DNA of 64,000 nt. It comes from Anniella stebbinsi (taxonomy: Eukaryota; Chordata; Lepidosauria; Squamata; Anniellidae). A program made the position numbers and the translations under genes. The stretch covers positions 199,585,654-199,649,653 of the forward strand of contig JARDYH010000001.1 of the NCBI GenBank assembly GCA_029215795.1, written 5' to 3'. Of this stretch, positions 1 to 12,100 are shown in pieces. The notes under the pieces were generated by a model. That model had not been told where the DNA came from, did not search any database, and saw nothing but the letters and a program-made list of their open reading frames with translations. Position 1 is the first letter of the stretch, and every line of letters starts with the position of its first letter.

Positions 1-2991
1 CTCCCACAAGTCTTTTTGAGATCAGGAAGCAACGGTGCGTAATACCAAGAAAACATGCACAGCATCCTCGGCCACCTCGCATTGATTAGGCAAGTTAAAA
101 AAAAGAAAAAAAGAACTATAAATAAAACACACCGAGAATGAGAAACAACAATGGAAGTCTCTTTGGTGGAAGAAAAAACTTCCAGGAAATTCAAGGATAG
201 ATTTAGGCATAGAACTAACTCGATTTTTTCCTTGGAGCTAGACAGAACACTGCTCCTCACACTGGCATTGTGGACTCAAAACAGGGAGCAATTTGCCAAT
301 ATAGTTGATGCTGTTTCCACTTGCCGCAGCAACACACACATTCACACACCAAAAAAAAAACTTATTAAAAAATTAAGTTGTGCTACAGCCACTACCAATG
401 TTGAGCCCTACCTGAGAAACTGTTGAAAATTTCTACTCCCCCCTGGAGAAATTTGGTGAAATTGTCCCCCTAATTTCTCTCCACAGATAGGGTGGAGAAT
501 TTAGAGAGGCTTTTTGTGCACAGCTATGACTCAAATGTTCTTCCCAATCCAAGGTTGGTCACAGGAGTAACAATACAGTGCTGTTTCTAAATGGCACAGC
601 ACCGTGGTGGCTACATTTCTGCATAGTCATCCCTCTGCCCCCTGCTGATTGGCACAGGAGGGAGGCTTGCAGTGATCTCAGCCCACAGGAGAAAAGTTTA
701 AATTTCCCCATCCCCTGTGCACTGAGATGGAAGGGGAAAAAAGAATGTGTGAGAGAAGTGGGAACGGCAAAGGGGAAAGACTGTATGTTCATTTGCATGC
801 ACATGTGGCCCCACAGCCCAAGGCTGCATGCAGCCCTTGGGGACAAAATGGTTACCTACTCCTGATATAGTTAAAGGATGGTCAAATTTAGCTCCAGAGC
901 TAAGGAAACCATTATGAACATGCAAATCTACACACGTCTACTCAGATATATGCCACAGTGTGTAAAGGATGGTTAAATGTCATCTAGGAAAGGGTTGGAT
1001 TTGGACTCAGTTTTACACTTGCCTTAAATTTCCTGTTGGCTCTTTATGCTATGAAAATCTTAATTCACTCTCTAATGTTGAATTTATGGCCTACTTTACC
1101 ATGTCACTGTGAGAATAAAGATGGTGCAAAAGTAGCACTTTATTAAACTGCTATATAAAATAATAGGACATTTACTGCCGTGAAGAAAGATGGGAGATCA
1201 AAATATTAAATGCAACCAATAAGAGAATTATGCAGAAAGGTGAGAGATTCAAAGCACAACCCTATGCATGTTTAGACAGGAAAAAGTTCTACAATTCCCA
1301 GCATTCCTCTTGGGTTACTATCCTGTACATAAATTGCTAGTACACCTTGTAAAGGAATACTGAAACACATTCCTTGTTGAAATAACCTAATGCTGTTTGA
1401 AATCTCTGTTGGCATGATTTGCAAAAAAACAGTTATCACCTCAAATAGGAGTTGCGTATTTACAGGACCCTTATGGCCAAATTCATAGAATTCCCATCTA
1501 GGCCGAATCTTATGAGAATGGATTTAGATATGGGCCGCAATTCAGTAGTTGGTCTCAAAATATTTTAGGCTGCATTCCTGTATATTAAATGGATTTACTC
1601 ATATAGGGCATACTTTTTAGTAATGCTCAGGAAGGATTGTTGTGTCAGTCCACATACAGATCAGCATGAAATAAAAATACCGCAAGTAGCTTTCTTTAAA
1701 TAAGAAGCATATTTTATTCCAGTTACATTTGCCAGAACTGGGGTGGCAAAAGATGGCTAATACATTGTTTTACTTCAGTAGTTTCCTAGTCAAAAGAACA
1801 CCTGTGGTGCTAATTGTATCATATCTGATATAGCTTTGTGAGGCTACACACTTAAAATAAAAATAAGCTATTTTACATGATCAAATAGAATGTACATTAA
1901 TAAAATATAATTCTAAATATCTCAATAATAAAAGCCTCTCCCCCAAAATTATATGCTGTACAGAGAGCAAAAAAATTGGTTAAGGTCATGCTTATTCAGT
2001 CATTCACAGTACTAAAGTAACAAGAACAGAAAGCTTGTTTCCTGACAGTCTGACCTTTTTATTTTTGTTATTTTTGTCATTTGGACTTATCTCTCCCTTC
2101 TCAAGGAAAGGTACCTCACAAAGGTCAAAATGCAAAGCTTAAGGTTATATTACCTTAGAATATTGTTTCCTAGAATACTGTTTGCAGCAGTATATTTCTA
2201 ATAGGTATTGTTGAAATCCTTGTATTCATGTTTCCATCTTTGTGGCTCAACAGATCTTGCTCTTTGCCTCAGTTGAGTAGATTCCTTTCTCTACAATAGT
2301 TCGACAAATCTCAGCTAGAAGTATTCCCGATTTAATGGCTAGCTAAGTGTGAGCTCTGAGCAGTAACATCCCAATTACTATCAGAGCTGTGGACTAGTAA
2401 GCAATGCAGAGATACTTTGCGTTGAAAGACTACAGGTATTTCTTCCAGACTACAGTGATGGCTACTCCCAACAACTTTTGGAGGGTACATTGCAGAAGAT
2501 CCCTCAAAACTCAAGAGGTTAGCACATTGCCACTTTTTGTATGCAGGAAAAGGCATTACTTTTAAAACGAAAAAGTTTATATATGTAATTAGTGTGTTGA
2601 TATGTATACCAAAACGAAGTGAGAGAATTTCAGATTAGCACTTCAAAGGCAGTAATAACATAGATGTACCATATGTCATAATATGCAAGAGTTTTATAAT
2701 AAAATAGACTCCATGACAATTCAGTTTTATAATAAAATAGACTCTATTACAATTCAGTTCTAAGAGTGGAAAGGAGATGCTTGAGGTTATGTGTACACTT
2801 GGCAGTTCAAGAAGTGAGGATTACTGCATTCACATAGTTTCACATTGGAAGAATTTTCCTTCCCATATAGTATCACCTGTACAAACATTTAACATTTTCA
2901 AGTATACCACAATTATTTGTATTTTTTTTTAAAAAAGCAGCAAAAAATCACATTTTTTCCAGACAGATGTCAGGGGTAAGGTTTAGTATCT
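1..2991 (-). other. STRADB 3' untranslated and downstream region
   Basis: No coding exon is visible. The proximal part should be STRADB 3' UTR. Possible minus-strand AATAAA signals (TTTATT on plus) lie near 1712 and 1139, but none can be chosen from sequence alone. About 560-870 looks like a dispersed repeat. A fragment near 1257-1345 shares its CCTATG-type end with the element at 11736. The rest is AT-rich without recognisable features. Confidence 0.4.
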
Positions 2992-3144
2992 CTAGAATTC
3001 CCAGTACCTCTCTTCCACATTTGGCAAAACACATCCAGATTTCTTCCAGATGTCTGCTGAATGCACTGCAGGCATTTGTGATTGAGTGTGTTCGATGGCA
3101 GGAGGCAATAGCGAAAGCAATGAACACTTTGTTTGTTCTTTTAC
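2992..3144 (-). CDS. STRADB: STRADB coding exon 11 (C terminus, stop)
   Basis: Begins [16 protein letters not shown] after a TTTCAG acceptor and ends with YWEF and TAG at 2994-2992. The WEF tail inserts into a pocket of MO25 in the family. Confidence 0.95.
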   Translation of the reverse strand, partial: VKEQTKCSLLSLLPPAIEHTQSQMPAVHSADIWKKSGCVLPNVEERYWEF

Positions 3145-6100
3145 CTGAAAGGGGAGAACATAGTGGCTGGAATAATTAACTTGTACTGACAAACCAGTTG
3201 AAATAGTTGTAAATTAATTCAGATATGATCATTAATCTACAAAAGGTGGAGAATGCAGATCCGAAACTCTGGTTTGCTCCAGAAAGGCATGCCTAGTTGC
3301 TAATTGTCACCTGTTAGTAGGTAAACTTACGGAATTATTGACACTATAGCACATTTTGTTCTATTGAAGGACTACCATCTTTCATGTACTATGCCACTTC
3401 TGCAAGCATATTATTGCTCCAATACAACACCTGCTTCCAGTACTCCTCCAATTAGCATCAAAGTGCTCCAGATATATCTCCTGACCAGCCAAAGGATCAC
3501 TCAATTTAAGGATGAGCAGCTTGCACTCCCAATTTATTATCTGTTTCTTGGATCAAACCCCCGGTCATTCTCTTTAGCTTCAATTAGCATATCTAATGAA
3601 ATCTGTAACAAGCTTACCTGTTTGAAAAAAGCATGTGACAGTAGACCTCTTGCTGATGGCCTAGATCCCAGGAGGAAAAAACAAAGCTTAGGTTTTTTGT
3701 TTGTTTGTTTGTTTCAAATATTATTTATTTTGTTATTTATGGATACAACATCAAGTATTACAATTTCAATTATACACACACACACACACGGAATTTCATG
3801 ACAGTCCCAAACAAAACAGAATTATACATTTCAATTTATTATTTTCTATTTAGAGAGTGGAAAATAATTATCCGGTATTGACAATCTTCTATCTACTCCA
3901 GATATCTATATATTGTAAGGGAGGCTTTCTCCCCCCTTCCTCTTTATTTGTGAAATCAATACATTTTAAGGAAATCTGGGACAAAGCTTAGGTTTTTAAC
4001 CTTTGCAAATGGAGTTAGCTGGTAATTACTTCCCCTCCTCTTGCAGCCTATTAGCAGGGTCGACTGACTGAAAAAAGTCAAGTAAAAGCTTTCCATTTAA
4101 TCATAGTCCCCACATATACTTCTTAGAAAAACAGCGTAACATTTTCAGAATCACATTAACTCTACAAAAATGTATTTTTCAGGCTCTTCATATGTGAATA
4201 GCTTCAAAATTAGAACTGTCAATTAGAGTTTAGTAGATTCATCATCTGCCTCTTTCTTAATTGATGTGGTTTATCTGAAATATCGCTACACATTAGCAAA
4301 GCATAAATACGTATACATTTTAAAGATACTATTTAATAAGATAAAGTTAAGTTACCACTCATAGTTAGACAGAAAGGTAATCTTTGACATTTTCATTTCA
4401 AGAACATAGCAGAGCCAGACCTGCTTTAAAAATAAGAAGTGTGGCCTTAATTCTCACCAATCAGCTTTAGGGGAAGCCCTACGTGTCCTGCTTGTACGTT
4501 TCCTGTTGACAGCTATTGGCCATCGTGTGAACAGAAAGCTGGACTAGATGGACCCTTGGTCTGATACAGCACAACTCTTCTTACATTAAATGGATCAGGC
4601 CTCAAATATTTATAATGCCATCCTCACTGTGAATATATACTTTTTTCATTTCAGCAAAGAGCTGAGATCTTTGCAACCAAGCCTCACTTATAGTTAATAT
4701 GACCTGTACATATCATACTGTACCCCTACAAAATTTGACCAAGGAATCTGGCTCCTCAGAATTTTGGATTGCAGTTAAAAACGAGTGTTCCTGGCAAAGG
4801 CTAAGATTCTCTCTCCCAACAGCAAGTCTGAAAAATACTAGACAAAATACTTCCTCACGATATACACTTGTATGTAACACATAATGAGTTTCAGCTATAG
4901 AGCGGGATAGATAGATGAATGATAGAAGGATGATAGATGATTGTTTCAAGCATACGTAAACCAAGATTATCCATGCAAATGTATTTCCATTTATAATCAC
5001 TAAATTCTAATTTCACTTTATTATAAAAGCATTACCTTTTTTCTGGGTCCTGATGCAAACAGAGTTCTATCAAGTTATGGAAAGCAGGAGAGAAGTTTTT
5101 TGGTGGAGTCTGCAGTCTCTCACTTGTCATTGTTCGTGTCATGCTTTCACCAATTCCAGAGTCGATCCCGGATCGGGAATTTTTTATCCTGGATTCACCG
5201 CGCGGAAAAGTATTTATAGCCCAGGGACAATAAGATGGACCTTTAAGCTTCTGCAGCAGCATCTGGTAGAAAAAGTAGGGCAATACAAAATGCCTCACGT
5301 TGGCTAAGAAAGTAATTGGACAAGTAATAAGTTACAGTTACACCAAATGTTCACCTGCTAATTTTGGATCAATAATAGTATCCTGGACAGGAATATTTAT
5401 CGGGGGGGGGAACTATAAAATGTGCCTATGCCCACTGTTTTTGCAGAACTGTTCACTGTCGGTGTATCCAATCTGGGATCATATCATGGTGTCACTAAGC
5501 TACATCACAAACTGAGGCCAAATGAAGCCAAGTGATAGTGAGGACAATGTTCCCTGGACTGGTCATATGAATAACCCTAGCCAATCAAGAATCATGGAGT
5601 GAACTTGACAACATCACTAAGGGCAAACAAAACAATACTTTCTGAATAGATGGAGGCTTTTGTACCACATTATAGCAATCCCTTTCTTAAAAAGAGCCAA
5701 AAGGAGAGCTGGATGCATTTCGTTGTTGACAAAAATGTTGAAACACATCCTCCCCCCGCCGTTTTAGCTCAGTCCTTAGAGCCAATGTTAGGAACGTCAC
5801 AGGTAAGGAACACCTATTGCATTATGTAGCCAGGTTTAATGACACCAGAATTAATAGCCACCTTTTCATTATAGGATTATCTATACGTTCCTCAGAACAA
5901 ATGTACTTACCCAATAATTTGAAGGATTTTGTATTTTACCTGTGTACGAGGCATATCCTGAAATGGCACGCGTCCATTAGCTAGTTCACAAGCTGTAATG
6001 CCCACACTATAGATGTCAGATTTCACATTATATCCATACATATCCTATGGAAGAAAACACTGAATTGATAAATTCAACCACAGAATACCTGCATGAACTG

Positions 6101-9100
6101 AAAGAGATTCACGCATATAAATGTGGAAGAAGTTGAAAGTTTTAGTTGCAATTCAAGAGTAAGGTCCAATGGCACCCTACCGCTGGAGGCCAGCACCACC
6201 AGCCCCAGTGCATGTGCAGCCCTTACCGCTGGTGGAGACAACGTAGCGCTTCTGGGGGCAAGCCCCCAAATAATGGGAAACACAAGTTTCTGGAAGGATC
6301 AGATCACGCCGTCTAGAAACAAACGAGTGTTTCCACTTATGTGGCCGCTTGCTCCCAGAAGCACTGTATCGCAGACACCATCGGTAGGCACCGCTCATGC
6401 AACGGGATGGGCGGTACTGGCCGCCAATGGTAGGGCACTGTTGGAACAAAACCCTATTGTTTTAATGGGTATTTTTAATTTTTTTATTATAAGCTTTTGT
6501 CTGCTCATTTTGGAATAGGGTAGTTTATGTATCCTAACAAAAGTAGGCTATTGCGACATTCTGTCTCTGATGCAGATTATGCAATACTGGGTCCTTGGTG
6601 TTGAGATTGGTATCAACAGCAATACCAGCTGAGTAGACTTCAACTGAAAAATCAGCTTACAGAGGGAGAGACAGTGTTTGATGGAAAAAAGTCCCACACC
6701 ATGAAAGGTTGTAAAGATTAAACCAGCATCTTGAATTGGAAACCAATGCACCTGCTGCAGAATACAGTTCTGCACCAGTTGAAGCTTCTGAACAGTCTTC
6801 AAAGGCAGCCCCATGTAAAATGTGGTGCAATACTCAAGCCTAGAAATTCTAGATTACATTAAACTTCTCAAATAATGTGAAATCCATAGCTCTGAATCAT
6901 AATACAATTGCAGTACATATAAAGTGTTACATACAATGTTAAGAAATGTCAAATTTTAACAGAATAATAAAACGAGGAAACACAGACATAAAGCTGTCAA
7001 AATTAGTTTCTATAGTGCAGAATTACAATTCTTTATGGATATTTCTGATGCATCGTTTGTGCCAATATGATACAGCAAGACTGCGCAGCCACAATGAAAT
7101 GCAGTATATACTGACCTGCCTTAGGAGTTCAGGACTCAGCCATGGAAGCATTGATGTACTGAATTCAGGGAAGTCATACACGGCTTTTAACAGTTGTCCG
7201 CTGCTGACTAAACTGTAAAGATGGTTTAAGCCAGACAGATAAACTAGGCCATCCTCTGAAATCAGTATGTGGCTAGCTTTAACACTTCTGAAACACAAAC
7301 AATGACATGTTAAATAGAAGAATGATTCAGAGAAATAAAACTTAAGATTCTGATACACATCATACTGTGTCTTTCATACAGCCTGACCCCACAGCTCTGA
7401 TGGCAGCAATAATATCCCAAACTGTGATCTAAAGAGATAGCTTGGGTGTAAACAAGGGCTCATGCATAAGCATCAGGCTTTCCCCCGTTTCCCCCATCCT
7501 CTCCGAGTTGCACTAGTTCCTCACACTGCATTTGGAGTCAGCTTCAAGAATTTCCTGAGGGCTAGCAGTTGAAGAGCAAGGGAGTGAAGTTTTGAGAAGC
7601 CAATGTACCCCATCAAATCATCCCTTCAACTGGGCCCAAAGATTCTTAGAGGATTCACAATATAAGGTTGGTAGTAACGCTTAGATATAACATAAGCAAA
7701 TGCAGCCTCCCACTAAGTGAAATGCTTTGAATTTGTTTTAATATGTTTTGAAATTTTATACTCTGGCTAAGAATTTTGACTGAAAGGTGGGGTATAAATC
7801 TTTATGATAAATTAATAGTTTACTCATTATAGCCAGAAGAAGCTAAAGCCTACAGGACTGAAATAGACAAAGCAGCAGTGGAATTTTACAAGCTCTCATC
7901 TAACACTTAACCAGGGATGTTTGGATTTTGTTAAATCCGCTCTGTCTGCATTTCGCAGATTGTCAGGCATCATCCGCTCATTGATAGAATCAGATTTCTT
8001 TTTACCAGAATTTGGTTCTACTTTTATTAGCTATTGCAAAGTTCCACTAATGTGAATTAGCACATTTGTGCAATTGCGCATTAGCATTGATGCAAATGAG
8101 TGCAAATCCCACCCCCTAAAAAAGTGAAAAAGCATTCCGCAGGTCCACATCACTTAGAAAAAGCAGGTTCACTGCTGAATCTGCCAGACAGATTCATACA
8201 AATCCAAAGTCATTTGAAGCTGTCGCGGATTTCTCCAACATTCCTACATTTTCCTATAAACTTTTCAACAAAATACCTGTGGATGAAGCCATGTTGGTGC
8301 ATGTAGTTTAACCCACTAATTGCTCCGAACAGGATATTTCCTATCAATGCTTCACTCATGCCTTCAGGGAAGTAAGTCCTCAGGAGATGACTGGCTGAAC
8401 CTAGAAAAGGTGCACAAAACTTGCTTGTAAATCAAAATAAACTTTTATTTATAAAATGAAACGAGACCTATCCCAAGACATTCCCTGGCCCTAACCAAAG
8501 AGGTGTGAGTGACCCACACCTCTCTTCCTATATTTCAGAGGAAGCTCAGGTATACCTCATGGTAGTAAACAACTATGCATAATGAAAGCATGGCTCAACA
8601 CATTACGGAACAGCCTGGAAGTGCAGTAGCTTGTATTACACTATTGCCCCTAAAAATACTGCCACCATACGTAATTGCCTCTACACCCAGGCTAGACCTG
8701 AATGAAACAGCGTCTTAGTCTATTTCTTTCTCTTTTTCTTCTTTACTAAGGTGGTCCCACTGGTCAAGTGACAGACTCTAAGGGAGAAAGCCATTGAGAA
8801 GTCTACATCATTCTTGATTGCCCCTTGTTAAATATGAAAAAAACAGCCTGTTCTTGAAGTTAGACAGCTCAATCCATGGTACTGATATAAGCGAAATCCT
8901 CAACTAGCCTGTGCAGAGATGATTCAATCAATATGAGGGTGGGTGGGGGGAGTTGTTTGTTTTTTGCTTATTTTTGCAAAAAGAATACTTACTATAAGCC
9001 ATGAAAGGAGAAATAATCCAAAGCCAACTTCCAGCAGTAAATACTGCCCACAGGGTCAAGATATTGGGGTGTCGAAAGGAGTGGGATAATACCACCTCAT

Positions 9101-12100
9101 TCTAAAGGAATGAATAAATGTTTTAATCATAGAGAGGACAGTAAGCACTCAACAGACCCTTAGGCATAGAGCACTAATTAACTGAAGAAAATCCCTGAAC
9201 CAAAAAACAAACAAAACGATTTGTGGATTATTGTAGAACTGTAAACAGGCTGAGAAAGCTGTAATTACATCTGATCACAAGTTTCTCAACTTTAATAATA
9301 ATAATAATAATAATATATTTATTTCTTACCCGCCTGAGTACAGTACTAATAATAATCTATTGATTAATCTCCAAAAATCAAAAGTGATGGTTTTTGCAAA
9401 AAAAAAAAAAAAAAAAAAAGCAAGCTTTTCATGGTCCATGGGGGGTAATAAGATCAGTCAAGTCAGTGCATATAAGTACCTTGGAATCTGGTTCCAGGAA
9501 AATCTAAAATGGAACACTCATGTTAAATATATCAAAAGTAAAGCAGATCAAACAGTGGGGGTTCTCTTGAGATTTTACTTCTCAAAGGGAGGAAAATGTA
9601 TACCCGCAGCTTTGAAGGTATATAAAGCAAAGTTGATCCCCCAGATTGGTTCCCGCTACTAAAGGTCTCTATTGAGGGAGTCCAATCTTTGTTTTTAAGG
9701 TCAATTTTTGGAGTGCCAAAATGTGTGGCAGGCTCAGCTCTGAACTTAGAAGCTGCGTCATGTACCCTAAATTGTAATGCCTGGACCCAAACTTTGCAAT
9801 TTTGGTCCCGAAAGTACCATCTACTCTCTAGTATCCCAGGTCCTGCTAGATCCGTGCGAATCACTTTGGACAAAAATAGGGATGTTCAAAGCTTGCATGT
9901 TAGGTATTCCCCCCAGGTATTTGTTAACATTGGACCAGGAAGAGGCCAACCGGATCATTAAGCAAAGACTAGCGGATATGGACCTCCAGGAACTTTGGGG
10001 AATGGCTCGAGGCCCCTGTTCTCCTCAATCTCTGGGCCTTCGAGATTCTGCCCATAAAGGGGCGCTGGCATATTTAAATTGGCTTACTGTAGCTAAATAC
10101 AGAAGGGCCTTCACGCTGGCCAGATTTAATGTCCTTCCATCTAAGCTACTGGAGGGTAGATTTTAAAAAATTCCAGAAACCAATCGATGCTGTCCATGTA
10201 ATAACTGTGAGGTGGAGAATGTTGAACATGTACTGTTTTTCTGCAACTTTTATAACAAGGCTAGGGATGATCTGTTACGCCCCATTATGCAGCGTTTATC
10301 AGGGTGCACTAGGGAAACCCTGTTGGTCAACCTTCTTCAGGGCTCAAATAAGTATGTAACCCTGCAAGTAGCAAAATTCCTCTGTACTGCGATGAGGAAC
10401 AGAATCCAGCTGAGTGTTGAGTTATAGGATATTGGTATTTTTAAGTATTAATTAATGAGAAGTACCTCCCGACACACGGTGTATGGATAGCAAGAAATGA
10501 TAGAGCAAGCTTATAACATATTGGGATCGCTAGCACTCGCGGTAAAGCATCACTTATGCTATGGGGTTTTGTTGAGTATTTAAAACTTACTACGCCTGTA
10601 TTTTAACTTAAAAAGTTTTTTCATGTTCAATTCAAATTGCTGTTGTATGGTCTGTGGACTTCCAATAATAAAGTTGTTGTCTTACCCGCCTCTCCCTCCG
10701 GATCGAGGCTGGGAACAACATTAAAACACATGACACAAAATACATAAAACTGATTAAAACATATTAAAAAACTACTACATTGTTAAAATACCAATAAATT
10801 ATGCCTAAAATTGTTTCCTTCCATTTTTTCAATCAACACATTTTTCCAGATACTTACATTGCTGAAATCTAGTTTTGTGTATATATATTTTAAATATACG
10901 CATTTTGTGTGCACCTTTTTCCAATATGCATTAGAAAACTTGTAAAAATGCAGCTCTTTTGGCTCACTGAAAGACTCAGCAGCTGCAAATAGGGTAAATC
11001 TGTAAAAATCCTTGATGAATTACTCACCCATGCCTAATCTACAGTACCAATTAATAAAACCATTTCCCCCATTACAGATTAACCCCATAAACATTTAAAG
11101 TATTTTAATCATCTGTTTTACTTGTAAAGCTTCTAAGTGTTCTTCAGAACATCTTTCCAGATCTGTAATCCTTACAGCCACCAGTGATCCTGTAGGGATA
11201 TGACGTGCGAGGTAGATTGAAGTTAAGTTGTTGCCTCCCCTTCCTATTAGCAAAACAGGAGTTGACTGCTTTAGCAGGTTTGTAATGTTACTTAGCGATT
11301 ACTTCATTATTTGGCATTCAAACAATTCTAAAATTCTAGGTGAAGACCAACAGATGACAGATACCAGTTGTGGGACTGGGCATAATCAAATAGCTAATTT
11401 GAGCCAGCAGATGACCACTGCCGCATGTCTGAATTGGGTTAGCTCCAGAAAACTACAGGATTTTGGAAGATATTTTCTGTGTCTAGAAGCTAATTTAGCA
11501 CAATATGAAGGGCAGTCATCAAACACGGTCTTACTATGCCCAACCAACTGCCAAATGTTGCACTATTTCCCAAAAGACAGAAGAACAATTAGCTATATAT
11601 CGTATGGCATAGCAATTGAGACTCAGTGTACAACATGTGAAATGTATGTAAGCCATGGTTTACAAAACAACATCGAACTAAAAACTGGGGACTGAATAAG
11701 GAAACAAATCCAAGTCCGTTTGAAAGTAATCTTAGGGTGCAATCCTATGTATATTTAGACAGAAAAAAATGGCTGAGTCGGTTATGCTGGGAGTTGTAGC
11801 ACTTTTTTCTATCTAACCATACATAGGCTTGCATCTTTAAGGCATCTTAGTGCCACAGCTGGGACCCTCAAAACAGTCCCAGGCAACCACTGACAGCTCC
11901 TGTCATTGTGTGGCAGTAACATGTAATAGCATTTGTGTTCGGTCACGGATCTGCCACAAAAAGTCCTCAATATAGCTGAAATGATTACTGAAGGAAGTGA
12001 CTATGTCTCCCGCCTCCAAATAAGCAAAAGCTGTCTTGCCTTGGAGCTGCAAGGCCCAAGCCATTAAGCATACTGCATAAAAAGTAAATTGAAATGCCGA

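Larger units (their letters stand above)
9102..11121 (-). other. STRADB intron 4 content
   Basis: Almost entirely nested retrotransposon sequence: an L2-type tail split by a second LINE (9336-10680), then AT-rich sequence to the next exon. Confidence 0.7.
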
